From Episyrphus balteatus (lineage: Eukaryota; Arthropoda; Insecta; Diptera; Syrphidae): a DNA stretch of 64,000 bases. Below the pieces are notes generated by a model, which saw nothing but the letters and a program-made list of their open reading frames with translations, was not told the origin of the DNA and did no database searches. The translations under genes were made by a program, and so were the position numbers. The stretch lies in contig NC_079134.1 of assembly GCF_945859705.1 (NCBI RefSeq), positions 86,322,973-86,386,972 of the forward strand, in the 5' to 3' direction. This document shows, piece by piece, positions 1-11,216 of the stretch (positions are counted from its first letter, which is position 1; the number at the start of each line of letters is the position of its first letter).

Positions 1-1145
1 TTGCCGATATATTAACAAAAGACTTGTTAACAAGCTAGGATTTTATTTGCAAATTTAATTTGAGAAGGTGTATTGAAAATCTATGAAATAGTAAATGCAA
101 ATTAAACTAATACTAAACTATATCGTAAAATCTACTTAAAATGTAAAACACTAAATGGCAATACTTAAACTCTTATAGATACTTTTTATATTACTTTTCT
201 ATGTATATACAGGTTGTCCCAAAAGTTAACGTCGAAACGAAAACGCTAGATAGGGTAGGTGGTGACAGTTATCAGAAAAATAATAAAAAAAATCGCAGCC
301 ATATATTTTGTGCGTAATGGGCATTTGAAAAAAAAGGCCGAAAAAATGGTCACCCTGTGACGGTTTTTCATGTGCCGTCACTACAAATCTTAATTTTTCT
401 CATTTTTTTCCTTTTGTTACGGAACCTTGAATAACCCTGCTACCAAATGTATTCAAAAATTTTAACTCAGCTGCATCAGTTTTAAAGCAAATATTACTTT
501 TTTGGCCAAGTAAGTACTAAAAAATTTTACATGACTCTAATTCAATTAACCGTAGTATAAAAAAAATGCACTACGATGTTTCGGCAAGTTACCTTAAAAG
601 TTAGTATGTTCAAATCTCTTTTCAAAATGGTATAACATTATTGAGAATATTCCATAAATAACCGAGATAAAATTTATTTTCTTAAGAAATCCGACTTTCT
701 TATTAGGTAATTTTTCCATGTTATTTAAGTTTTGTACCCTTTCAGAACCTTTCAGAATACAAAAACTTAAATAAAACGGAGGTACTTGAATCCTGTAACC
801 CTCTCGTCCTAAAGGAAATACAAATTCGCGTACAATTTTAAAACAAAATTTAAAAAAAATTGCATTTTTCAAATGCATTTTTTTTTTCAAAACTTTGCGA
901 TTCGTTTGCCTGAGGTTAGGAAGACTATTAATTCGAAAGTTACCAGTGTTATTAAATAAAAATGATTTTTATTTTAATTTGTAAAATAATTCTGGACTAG
1001 CGGAAAACAATGCAGAGTTGTTTAAAGGCAAATTATTCAATAGAAGGACTTGTATATTTCTACCATAATAATGCATGTTTTTTAGGAACACCTTGGAAGC
1101 ATGGCAACGAATTATGTTTACGAGTCAGGATATTTCCTTTAAAAT
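1..1145. other. AT-rich sequence without a recognisable gene
   Basis: This stretch is AT-rich with several poly-A/T runs and no convincing reading frame. The open frame on the minus strand near 594-890 has a low-complexity, lysine/phenylalanine-rich composition and no family resemblance. By position it lies in or upstream of an early intron of the Fe65-like gene, but nothing here proves transcription. Confidence 0.5.
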
Positions 1146-1156
1146 GCCAATCAATT

Positions 1157-2251
1157 ACTTACTTACTTACTTAGGGTGACCAGCGTCGTAAGGCGGCTAC
1201 AATCCGCTGTGGATTTGGGCCTCAACCAACAAGCTTCGCCAGCCAGCTCTATCCTTAGCTCGCTGCTTCCAGTTGCGCACGCCAAGTTGATTGAGGTCCC
1301 CTTCCACTTGGTTGCGCCACCTCAGACGAGGTCTTCCTCTACTGCGCCGTCCATCTGGGTTGGAGTCGAAAACTTTCCGGGCCGGAGCATTGTTGTCCAT
1401 GCGCTCCACGTGACTTAGCCATCTCAGGCGCTGCACCTTCACTTTCTTGGCTAGGTTAGCGTCCTTGTACAACCCGTAAGGCTCGTTGTTGTATCTTCTT
1501 CTCCAATCACCATCAATACACACGGGACCAAAAATCGCACGAAGAACTTTTCTCTCGAAACAATCCAAGATGTTTTCATCCGCCTTCGTTAAAGTCCATG
1601 CTTCTGCACCATATAGCAGGACTGGGATGATAAGGGTCTTGTATAGGGACACCTTAGTTGCTCGAGAGAGGGCTTTGCTGGTCAATTGCCTTCTCAAACC
1701 AAAGTAGCAGCGGTTGGCAAGAGTAATTCTCCGTTTGATTTCAGCGCTGATGTTGTTTTCCGTATTTATAGCGGAGCCTAGGTAGACGAAGTCCTTTACT
1801 ACCTCGAAGTTATGGCTGTCGATGGTGACGTTTTGTCCAATGCGTCGGTGTTGTGTGTCCTTTTTTGACGACAGCATATACTTGGTTTTGCCCTCATTCA
1901 CCCTTAAACCCATTTTTGCCGCTTCCGTTTCAATGCTTACAAAAGCGCCATTGACATCGCGCTGAGTTCTTCCGATTATGTCAATATCGTCGGCATATGC
2001 AAGCAGCTGAACGGACTTTTGAAAGATGGTGCCTCTGGTGTTGACGTTTGAGTTCTGTATAATTCTTTCAAGATCGATGTTCAAAAAATCGCATGACAGT
2101 GCGTCGCCTTGTCTAAAACCTTTTTCGACATCAAATGCTTCGGTTAGGTTCTTACCGACTCTGAAGGAGGAGCGTGCATTCTCCATCGTCATCCTGCTCA
2201 GCGGCCGGACGAGCTTTGCAGGGATGCCAAAACTAGACATAGCTCTATATA
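1157..2251 (-). mobile_element. 5'-truncated non-LTR retrotransposon (LINE), recent insertion
   Basis: The segment is flanked by a perfect 11-bp target-site duplication, GCCAATCAATT, at 1146-1156 and 2252-2262. Read on the minus strand it ends in a short tandem tail (AAGT repeated about four times), the usual 3' signature of some non-LTR families. Its 5' end cuts into the reverse transcriptase domain, so it is a typical 5'-truncated target-primed insertion. The clade is uncertain: the RT C-terminus resembles common insect LINEs, but I cannot separate the I, RTE and related groups by eye. The frame is open throughout and the duplication is perfect, so the insertion is probably young. Confidence 0.88.
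1197..2251 (-). CDS. LINE reverse transcriptase, C-terminal half (truncated ORF)
   Basis: About 350 codons are uninterrupted up to a stop at the low-coordinate end. Visible RT motifs in order are FRQGDALSCDF (palm motif B region), then LLAYADDIDIIG with the catalytic YADD box, then VNEGKTKYM and LGSAIN of the late RT motifs. The C-terminal tail contains LRWLSHVERM and the arginine-rich GRRSRGRPRLRW stretch common in insect LINE proteins. The upstream RT motifs and the endonuclease are missing because of 5' truncation. The residues before YRAM in the open frame come from flanking DNA, not from the element. It cannot be autonomous. There is no frameshift or internal stop, unlike the other LINE copies in this window. 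Confidence 0.88.
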
Positions 2252-2262
2252 GCCAATCAATT

Positions 2263-2552
2263 CTTAGTGCATATTTTTGCATTTTTTTTTTTGCATATTT
2301 TGACATATTTTGGAAATAAATGCATGTTTTTCGTGAATATTTTCGCAAAAATTGGCAAAAATAACGAAATTACACGCTTGAAATTTTTGACTAAAAGTGA
2401 CTGAAAGTCAATTGGAAAAAAGTAAAAAACGTAAGCAAATGCTGTGCAAAACTGACAAACCAACGTTGTCCAAACTCATAAAAAACACGATCAATTTTAT
2501 TTATTTTTTTCTTGAGAAAACCCTAATCTTTCCAAAAAGTTCCATCTTTGAA
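2263..2552. other. AT-rich spacer, no gene seen
   Basis: This is host sequence (or an older repeat) between the LINE and the foldback element. It has several copies of a GCATATTTT-like word, which also recurs at about 5140-5230 on the far side of the foldback element. Both inserts may therefore sit in an older repeat. Confidence 0.4.
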
Positions 2553-2561
2553 CTCAGAAAT

Positions 2562-5053
2562 GGTGCCGTGAAATAACACCGAGCGAAATAACGCCGAATT
2601 CCGGCGTTATATCACTGTACAAAAGCGAAATAACGCCGAATTTCAACATTCGGCTTTAATGCACTTTGTCAAAGTGAAATAACATCGAGTTCCAACTGAG
2701 AAATTTATGAGAAACAATGGCCCCAATACCAATTTGGGACTTATGTCCATCCCATCGGGGTATAGGTTCCCTTTGGGCCTTTAGATTAGTTTCAAGATGT
2801 GATAAAAACTTGGAGCAGGGACAGAACGCCCACTTTTTATTTATGGGAGTGGGCTGACATTTAATTTAAGAATTTTATACCACTTGAATGGGACATAAGC
2901 CCCACATATTTTTTATTTAACTGGGACATAAGCCCCACACTATTTGAAATATAAAACAATAATGCACAATAAATTTTGCTCTACTTTATTCGCTTTTTGT
3001 TCTAGATTCTTTAAATGAAAAAGAAACTGAATGTAACCAACCTCGCATAATTAGCGCGGGTCATTTGGAAAATTATGTCGCAAATAGGGCGTTCAAATTA
3101 ATCACAATACAAAGATAAGAAAAAAATAAATCCCACCTGTTTTAATTAGTGGAAAGCAAAGCGGACAAAAATTTGCTTACATGAGAATCTATTTAATATT
3201 CGAAACCCTAACGCGAAGCGGAAAAAAAATTTGGCCCACGAGAGACTCAATTTTGAGGTGTGAAAATAAAAATTCGCACGAATTTTAGTTCGTTGCGAAA
3301 GTTGGGATATGGGAGGAACTACTTACAAAAAAGGTTGGTTCAGTTTGCATTGTACAACTCATGTGTGATTATCTATGAAAGCTCTAAGCCAGTGCAGTTT
3401 AGTTGATCCAACTTGGAACTATTGTGGGTGGCTCATATGTATGGTGGGGGTAAAACGTCTGTGTGTGACTTTTTTGGAAAACTTTCAAGAATTAAGTTCT
3501 AGGGGACTTATTTTTCCATAAAATGGGTTCTCGATAGTTATTATAGACGTCCAACTGTGGGATATATCCTACATCAAAGTTGAGGATGGTATTTAAGATA
3601 CCCGTTCTGGCACGGGTAGACAAAATGTAAAACTCGTTTGTTTTGACTATTGAGTTGTAGAAAAAAAACATTACCATAACAACTAAACCTATATCAATTT
3701 CTTCATGTTTTTTAATAGAGAAAGGGGTATTTTTAATGTTTTTTTTTTCATAGGTTTTTTGGCTTGTAAACTTTTAATTTCTTTGTATTCATATATTCAT
3801 AAAAAAATTCGCGCAAAATGAAGTGAAATTGATTCTCCCGAGGGCCAAATTTTTTTTCCACTTCGCGTTTGGGTTCCGAAAATTAAATAGATTCTCATGT
3901 AAGCAAATTTTTGTCCGCTTCGCGTTTGCCAATTTGTAACACAAAAATATCTTTGTTGTTTAGTATACACATAAATACAATAATAATACCAAGGACTAAG
4001 GCGTATAAACAGTGAAGTAAGTTTGCAGGCTGGGGACATGCTGCCCTGCTTTGGATACACTAGATATTGGATTGGCGTATGCGCCAATAGGGTGGGACAT
4101 AAGTGCAAAATCGAATTTTGTAACTATCCCAAATTAGTATTGTTCCATGTAGACAAAAAATTTTCAACTTTTTTTGCCTTAGATTTAGATGCCTTTTGTG
4201 ATTTGGACTGTATGACAAATGATAAAGCATTATGCTTTTGAAAATAATATGATTTTATAGTTTATTTAATATCTCCATTTTTATTTTAGCCTGTGGCTGC
4301 CGGTGCAGCCATCTGTGCAATAACCATAACTACATATTTGTTAGATTTCATTTAAACGAAACCCAGTTCACCATAGCCTTTTTTAATTACAATATTTATT
4401 CCAAATATTGACCTTAAATCAACACAAGCATTTTATAAATTGATATATACCACGCGAAATAACTATCAAGATTAACAGATTGAAACGAATTGTCTTCATT
4501 CTGTACATTGTCGACTTCATTGTTTACACTGTCAACATTGTCTACATTTTTGACACAATTGTCTACGTAGAAATTTAGACAGTCAAAGACGACGCGTAGA
4601 GGAACAACACCGTCCCAAATCCAGTTGGGAGATAATTTCATAATTTGTGAGTTTTGTTGTTAGTGAGACATAACGCCCATCTTTTATATGTGGGTCTTAT
4701 GTCCAACCTGAGTTAGTCAAAAGCCCCACATTTAATGTGGAACTTATGTCTCACTCAAGTGGGACTTAAGTCCAACAAATAAAAAATGGCTGGGCCTTAT
4801 GTCCCTGTGCCAAGAATATGGCATTTCAATACCAAACTGACTGCAGGTGGTTATATTGAAATTTTTCCTAAGCTTCACTTAGCAGGATTTGCCTCACTAA
4901 AAAAGTGAAATAATGCCGAATCGGCGTAATTTCCTTTGTCATTGTGAAATAAGGCCGAATGTTGAAATTCGGCGTTATTTCGCTTTTGTAAAGTTAAATA
5001 AGGCCGAATTCTGGAATTCGGCCTCATTTCGCTCGGCGTTGTTTCACGGCACC
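2562..5053. mobile_element. Foldback/MULE-like non-autonomous DNA transposon
   Basis: The element is bounded by inverted ends starting GGTGCCGTGAAA and by a perfect 9-bp direct duplication, CTCAGAAAT (2553-2561 and 5054-5062). The 9-bp duplication and GG-starting ends fit the MULE/Foldback group. Both flanks hold arrays of short palindromic modules: near the ends AACGCCGAATT-type boxes (about 2585-2690 and 4905-5035), and further in GGGACTTATGTCCC-type boxes (about 2735-2945 and 4665-4805). Inside, a GCGAAGCGGAAAAAAAATTT block at 3210-3230 faces an inverted copy at 3840-3865. No transposase is visible. It shares boxes with the element at 28635-29756. Confidence 0.75.
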
Positions 5054-5062
5054 CTCAGAAAT

Positions 5063-6490
5063 GGTTTTGTATATGTATAGATTTCATAAGAGTTACTAAA
5101 ATCTTTTTATAATTTTAAAGAAATATTGATATTTTACAAATTCATGTGGCCTTAAAAGCATATTTAAAGTGCATATTTTCTATTATTAAGAGCATATTTT
5201 AAGCGCATATTTTTCGTTTTTAAGTGCATGAAAATCCTATCTCTATACATTACACTGTAATTTAAGGACAGGATGGCCTTAATTAGTCAGACTTACATAA
5301 GACTAAAACCTAATCAAAAGCAAACGAATCACACAATGTTTTTGTTTGGTTATTCTGAGAACTCTTCGATTCGAAATGCAAAACGAAGTAACTATAATAT
5401 TTTTAATTCAAATAGCACATTTTCAAGTTCATGCCTAGAAATCCTGTATACGCCCCTGCTTTGATTAAGAGTGAAACGCAGTGCTGTGGAAAGAACTACA
5501 GTAGTATTTTACTGCGCTCCACAACTTCGTACTATCTCTTCTCCTCCTTTCATTTTTAAACTATAATTTTTTCAAAGTTGTTGTATCTCAAACATTATAC
5601 ACAAACAGCAAAGTGAAGTAGTCTGTCGTCAATGCAGCCTTAAATGAGATAATTTCGCAAATTCAATATTTTGCATAGAATTATGAATTGTAAATTAAAT
5701 TTTTGTTTCTGTATACCTATTTGTGGTTTAGAATAACAACCAAACGTAGAACAAATGGTAAGGGAGGCTCAAGTATCTGAGTATAGAGCTTCCTTTAAAT
5801 CTCTAAGACTAACGAACAAGTTTTAGTTAATTTTGTACATTATCTATGATGAAAACACATAACTAATAAGATTAACTTGGAGGGTTGCCCCCTGAGCCCC
5901 CCTTCAATACGCCATTATTGTTCGTTTAAAAGAAGAAAACTTGTTTTGTTTCTCACTTTTTACTAGTACAATTTGAACTTCGCTGTTAGATTCCTTCTAC
6001 AATAACGATATAACGTTTAAGAGCTCATTTAACAGATATTTAAAAGTGACATAATTGATTTTTTAAGAATTGGCGGTTGCTCCCGACATTTTATCATCCC
6101 AACAAATTGACTTTTATGATAAGGAAATTCATTCAAACACATTCCATGAAAAAAAATTTTGTCCCGCAAAAGTTATGGGAAGCTTGGTAAGTTATGGGAA
6201 GAAGTTCTTGTAATTTCTTTTTGGAAAAATAACACTTCGGCCTAATCGGTTTTAGACAAATCTAAGTAATTGGAAAATCTCATATTTGTATAAAATTAAT
6301 AGCAGAATAAAACGAAAATAAATACATGTAGGTTTTCAAAGTTGTTTATGCTGCTGCTCATATAACCAGGTATGTTTTTATCACCAACTTAATTTAAATA
6401 GGACATGTCTCTCTGTTTCCTCCACATGTTTTTACAAATTTGTATACACAGAACAATGTTTTTCTTAGACTAATCTTGAGTATTTTACAG
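5063..6490. other. Intronic/upstream sequence before the first Fe65-like exon
   Basis: No exon could be identified here. A dispersed repeat at about 6085-6175 has an inverted relative at 57526-57600 (shared words include CGGGACAAAATTTTTTT and TCAATTTGTTGGGATGAT). The final 30 bases before 6491 contain a short T-rich tract and a TTTACAG acceptor. Confidence 0.5.
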
Positions 6491-6618
6491 GGTAAGAACA
6501 TGTACATGGATTTGGAAGATGGATCACTAAAACTTGTTGAAACGGACACATTAACTGTACTCAATTCACAACCTATTCACACGATACGTGTATGGGGCGT
6601 AGGACGTGACAATGGCAG
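6491..6618 (+). CDS. Fe65: Fe65/APBB-like adaptor, exon covering the start of PTB1
   Basis: The exon follows a TTTACAG acceptor and ends in AG before a GTTGGT donor; it is 128 nt, starts in phase 0 and ends in phase 2. It encodes GKNMYMDLEDGSLKLVE, then QPIHTIRVWGVGRDNGR. The block RVWGVGRD.GR is a hallmark of the first PTB domain of the FE65/APBB family, and the preceding LEDGSLKLVE matches the family just before it. FE65 proteins are cytoplasmic/nuclear adaptors with a WW domain and two PTB domains; PTB2 binds the amyloid-precursor-like protein tail and PTB1 binds partners such as Tip60 and LRP. The next codons come from the microexon or directly from 55044. Family assignment rests on all exons together and is firm; the exact fly symbol is not certain. 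Confidence 0.93.
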
Positions 6619-6710
6619 GTTGGTTTTTTTGTTTATAATTATGATTACCTCTCTTACTCAATCATAAATCTATTCCATGCTCGTTTTCCTGACATTTTTG
6701 TGACAATAAG

Positions 6711-6716
6711 AGAAAG
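6711..6716 (+). CDS. Fe65: Candidate 6-nt microexon of the Fe65-like gene (adds Arg-Glu to PTB1)
   Basis: The six bases AGAAAG are preceded by AG (6709-6710, context ACAATAAG) and followed by a GTTGGT donor, the same hexamer as the donor of the previous exon. A CTGAC branch-point-like word lies at 6688-6692 with a T-run just after it. The previous exon ends in AG (phase 2) and the next begins with G, so inclusion reads AG-A, GAA, AG-G: ...NG R E R DFAY. Skipping reads ...NG R DFAY. Vertebrate APBB1 has a neuron-specific 6-nt microexon giving exactly GRERDFAY at this position. The upstream intron would be 92 nt and the downstream one 48,327 nt. Splicing itself is inferred, not seen. Confidence 0.8.
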
Positions 6717-6750
6717 GTTGGTAGATTTTTCGTTTTAACTATAACAACTA

Positions 6751-7936
6751 CACGGTGCAACACTGAAAATACACCCGAAAAATTATATAGTGTAGGCAGT
6801 TCGTATGGTCGAATAATGCATACAAATATTTTTGTTATAATTTTGGAACCCTCCATTTTTTTTTATTTACAAAAAAACATTTTTACAGACCCTACGATGT
6901 AATCTATCAATATCTCAGTCATTTTTTTTTAAATTCTCAATATCTATATATATGTTTTTGGAAAGGGGGTTATAACTATGTATTGAATATACATTTTAAA
7001 TATACATACAATGCTTATTTGTGAATAAAAATAAAAATGTATGTTTTAAAATTTTTTTGCATAAACGTGTTAAAAGCGTTTTTTGAAAAAGTCTAAAAAA
7101 AATGATTTTCTTTACCAAGCTAAATCTCTAACATTATAACAATTAAAAATCTGAAAAATGTTTACATGATAGCTACACTTATAAAGTTTAAGTCTGTAAA
7201 GTTTTAAATTTTTTGAACAAATGGTTTGGCTGGAATTTAAGATTGATCGAACGAGGTCCAAGAAATCCAATGTTATTCCCATAAGAAACATCAACGGCTT
7301 GGCGGCACGAGTTAGAATTAAGTTAGAGACTTGAAACTTGGGGAATATTTTTTTTAGTTTATTTCCAATCATATAAGATCTGAGGAGCATACAAATTATA
7401 AATATTTTAAAATAACGAGCACCCTATTGTGCAACTTGCAATTCACATCATGATATGTCATATTTTCTAGTTACGAAAAAGTAGCATAGATTCTGCAGTT
7501 TGGGTCAAATTCAACAAAACAATACACCAATTTGTGCCTTAACATATATTCTTGCAGAATATAACCTAAGTTTATTTTTTTTGTTTATTTTATTGTGCAA
7601 TAAAAAATGAGCAAAGTTGGAAAAATTGAGGAAAAGATCACTTTTTCAAGATTTATGGGATAAAATATACACTTAATATGTTTAAACAATAGACTTATAT
7701 ACATCATTTAAAAGGTCTGAAAATCTTGTTCCCAAAAACATATAACATATTAAATTGACTCAGATATTGATAGATTACCTCGTAAGGTCTGTAAAAATGG
7801 TTTTTTGCAAAAAAAATAATGGAGGGTTCCAAAAACATAACAAAAATATTTTCATGCATTATTCGACCATATAAACAGCCTACATTATGTTACGTATCGG
7901 GTGTATTAATTTTTTTTTATTTTGTAGCACAGTGTT
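6751..7936. mobile_element. Foldback TIR element, CACGGTG-type ends (1.2 kb)
   Basis: The left end reads CACGGTGCAACACTGAAAAT, and the right end in reverse complement starts CACTGTGCTACA. The two arms mirror each other around about 7340; for example TGGAACCCTCCATTTTT at about 6843-6860 matches GGAGGGTTCC at about 7822. There is no coding capacity. A convincing target duplication was not found. The ends resemble those of the much larger foldback at 22772-26481 (CACGGTGTAACA). The element starts only 35 bp after the microexon. Confidence 0.72.
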
Positions 7937-8089
7937 ATTATTCTGAATATTTTGAAGTTTTTTTTTCAATTAATTTATTATAAGTTTCTTTTGTTTATAA
8001 TTTCTCGAATTTCAGTTGCCTAAACATTTTATTAAAATTTTCGAAAAAAGGTATCTTTCTCCGTGATTTATAATTTTTATGTAGGGGAA

Positions 8090-8900
8090 GTGGGCGCTAG
8101 ACGCCCCTTTAGTGTTTGACTGTATTAAAAACCAATATAGTACAGGTAAAATACATAAAATCAAGAAATAAAAAAAAATTGTTACACTCATGAAACTTGG
8201 CAAAAAGTTTGCTTTTGGGATAAGAACCAAGGACAAAAAAGTCTATAAAAAAAGTTGGATGGAAGGGTGTTTTTTCGCGGACAAGAGGGAGAAGGTCAAA
8301 AATATACTGAAAAAATTTTTTTGTCGAATATCATCATATAACACATATTTTTGATGCTGAATCTAATGACATAAAAATAAAGAAAAGTTATTGACGATTA
8401 AAAAGAAGGGTGCTTGTTTTTTTACTTCAACAGGTAAAATATAACCGAAACCCATGTGAAAAACATGCTACACTGACAAAATTCGGGATGAAGGTTTAAG
8501 ATAAAGCAGGGACAAAGGATTCGTAAAGTTTTTAAAAATATTTTTGGTGAAAGGGTGTTTTTTTTTTTTGGTTGAGTTGTGTGTGAGAAAGGTATCATAA
8601 CAGCTGACTTATATTTTATTAATTTTTAAACTAGGTGAAAAAGTTTTGTTTGGTTAAGAATTAAGAATCTATAAATTGTACAAAATTATCTTGAGTGAAA
8701 GGGTGTTTTTTTTAAAGATATGATGAAATTCGGAGCTAGTACCACAAAAACTGGGAAAAAATTGTTACACCAATAAAAATTGGTACAAATATTTGATTTA
8801 TAACAGAAACCAAGAATCAAAGTAGTCTATAAAAATATTTTGGGTTAAAGGGTGTTTTTTTTTTTTTTTGGAAATAGGGAAAATCTGCGGTAAGTCCGAT
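8090..8900. repeat. Degenerate tandem array, period about 145 bp
   Basis: A landmark AAAGGGTGTTTTTT-type word recurs at about 8263, 8405, 8553, 8697 and 8847, each time preceded by a related stretch (GTCTATAAAAA or similar) and followed by a divergent segment. The spacing is about 142-150 bp, so roughly five to six decayed units are present. The first unit region begins near a GGGCGCTAGACGCCC palindrome at 8091-8105. No reading frame is supported. Confidence 0.65.
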
Positions 8901-9246
8901 AAAATCAATGGTATAAAAGTTACTCTTACGAAAATTATTAAAAATGTTGTCTTTTCCATAGGAACTACGAATAAAGTAAAACTATAAATTTTTTTTCATC
9001 TGAAACTTAACTAAGTTAAAATAGGGATGACTCCCCAATAGAATGAAATTTACCTTACTTTTCTAGTAAATTTATAGCTTATGATTAACTTTACAGTAAA
9101 TCATTTTTTTGTATGAGTTTCTAATAGAAATTACTAGAAAGTAAGGTAGGTACATATTTTTTTAACTTACCTATTATAAGGCTGAAAATACTGATTTTTA
9201 AAGCAAATTAAACTTCCCTATGGAAGGTATATAATTTAGTTACAGA
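8901..9246. other. AT-rich spacer with a small inverted repeat
   Basis: No gene is seen. A short inverted repeat (TACCTTACTTTTCTAGTAA near 9051 against TTACTAGAAAGTAAGGTA near 9132) could be the remains of a small TIR element. Confidence 0.35.
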
Positions 9247-10762
9247 TGGATCAAATAAAGTCAATTTCTTTTTTATTGGTGACATTTTTCCAAATAAAAT
9301 TGTATGCATTTATCTTACAAAAATTAATTAAAATAAAAAAGGTGATATTTTTAATTATTGAAAAACATAACTGGGTAACACGTACACGGTTAAAAATTCT
9401 GGAGTATTTTTTAATACATCTCTTGTATTAAAGCAATTTTCAATACAAAAAATATTACATATTAATATGTACTTCTAAAATATTAAAATTATTTTTAATC
9501 TTTTTTGTATTAAATTTCAATATTTAAGTACTAAGTTTATTTTTTGTAATACAAAAATTATTAGAAAATAACCTCCGTTTAATTCTAATCTTGTATTGAA
9601 TTTTAATACCACTGTATTAGATTTTAATATTTTTGTATTACATTTTAACATAACTGTATTAAAATGTAATACAAATTTATTAAAAACTAATATAAAAAGT
9701 ATTAAATTGTAATACAAGAATATTAATTTTTAATCAAACGACGCCAGCCACAGTACACGTGTCAGGTCTGCCTTTAATTTTTATATATTTCAATCACAGT
9801 TAACAGGATATTTTTTTGTTTTAATTTATAAAATGTCATTTGAAAAATTATAAATTAAAAATTAACAAGTTTTCTTCGTGTTTCTTCGCGGAAAATGGTG
9901 AATAATTGTTAAAAAATGAGTGTGTGTGCGTTGTTTTTCGGTTTTTGTGCGTTTTTCGTTGGTAATTTAAACAATTAAGAATGACGGTAGCTGACATTGG
10001 TCGCCAAATAGTCATGTTTTGACAATTTGGCGACCAATGTTTTATGTGAACTGTGGACGCCAGCAGCCATTAAAAAAAAGAAAAAATCCATTGTTTGAGG
10101 TACCTTCTCCAAAAAAAAAAAAATTAAATCAAAAACTGTAAATTTGTACTAATTTGAAGGCGCTTTGTGTTTTTTCGAAGCAAAATGCATACATTTTACA
10201 TGCCACAGTTTGTGAAACAGATAAAATAATATCACCATTATTATAAATTATTTATGATTAATATTAACTTTCAGTGATGAAGTTAGGAAAAGAATATATT
10301 TTATTAACTTTAAATACATTTGGTATTGAATTGAAATATTTTTGTATTGACTTTTAATAAAATTCTTATTAGAAATTAATATAAAAAGATTAAATTTTAA
10401 TATGCAATACATGAAATTTAATACATTTGGTATTAAATTCTAATATAAATTGTATTATGTTTTAATACAACAATATTAAATTTTAATACATTTTGTATTA
10501 ACTAAAAAATTTTTATATTTGTCATGTATTAAATTTTAATACATTTCTGGTGTAGACCTATATGTAACCCAAAAAATATTAAATAATACTCCAGAATTTT
10601 TAACCGTGTACTTAATGTACTTAAGAACGTATGACCCTGTTATGTTTTTCAATAAATACATAAATAAATAACCTAGTTTATTATGATTTTTGTAAGATAC
10701 AAACATACAATTTTATTAAGGAAATATCATCAATAAAAATGAAATTGACTTTATTTGATCCA
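9247..10762. repeat. Outer inverted repeat hosting a nested TIR element
   Basis: TGGATCAAATAAAGTCAATT at 9247 is mirrored by its complement ending at 10762, and homology of the two arms continues inwards for roughly 130 bp on each side up to the nested element. The outer sequence therefore formed a hairpin-like repeat before the inner insertion. Confidence 0.6.
9385..10608. mobile_element. Non-autonomous TIR element with TA target, TAATAC-rich arms
   Basis: The inverted ends are CACGGTTAAAAATTCTGG (9385 onward and complement ending 10608), each adjoining TA, which is consistent with a TA target duplication. The arms are filled with variants of TTGTATTAAATTTTAATAC. The centre holds a short palindrome, CATTGGTCGCCAAAT facing ATTTGGCGACCAATG (about 9987-10036). 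No transposase frame is present. Tc1/mariner affinity is a guess based only on the TA target. Confidence 0.65.
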
Positions 10763-10823
10763 ATTGTTTGCTTATTCTTTATGAATTAATTAATGATGTT
10801 AATGCATACGCGTACCATTCTAC

Positions 10824-11216
10824 AGCCTATTACCTACGCAGCTGAAGCGAAACGAAATTTTTTATACAAAATTTCGTTAACGAAATCTTAAACGAAAAAT
10901 TTCATTTTGCTTTTCGTTTTACAGTACGCATCTCTAGCGAAAAATTGGAGAGTTTTCACTCATTTGTCACTTATTTTTTACTGTCCTGTGTATTTTTCTT
11001 GATCCAAGAGCAGTGTTGACGGTTTTTTCACTTTTAATTCAATTATTTCTTACTTTAAAAATTATTTGCCGTTGATTTTTCTTGATTTTAAATTAATTTT
11101 GCATGTTTTTATTTTGACTTTGACAGAATACTCAATGATACTTTTTCGTTAGCATTTTCGTTGTCGACTTTGGAGACTTGAAAATTTTTCGTTTCGCTTC
11201 AGCTGCGTACTAGGCT
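10824..11216. mobile_element. MITE with CAGCTGAAGCGAAACGAAA ends (copy 1)
   Basis: The inverted ends share AGCCTA and then TACGCAGCTGAAGCGAAACG (left about 10824-10855, right about 11180-11216). The inside is AT-rich without a frame and contains further GAAACGAAA / TTTCGTTT words. A second, more diverged copy lies at about 13818-14304. Confidence 0.7.

Noticed and set aside
4414..4641. Asn/Val/Asp-rich minus-strand frame of 75 codons
   Set aside because: It lies inside a foldback element and consists of a GTNGACAATG-like repeat; no family resemblance.
9385..10608. Transib assignment because the ends start CACGG
   Set aside because: The flanks show TA rather than a 5-bp GC-rich duplication, and the end sequence does not keep the CACWNTG heptamer.
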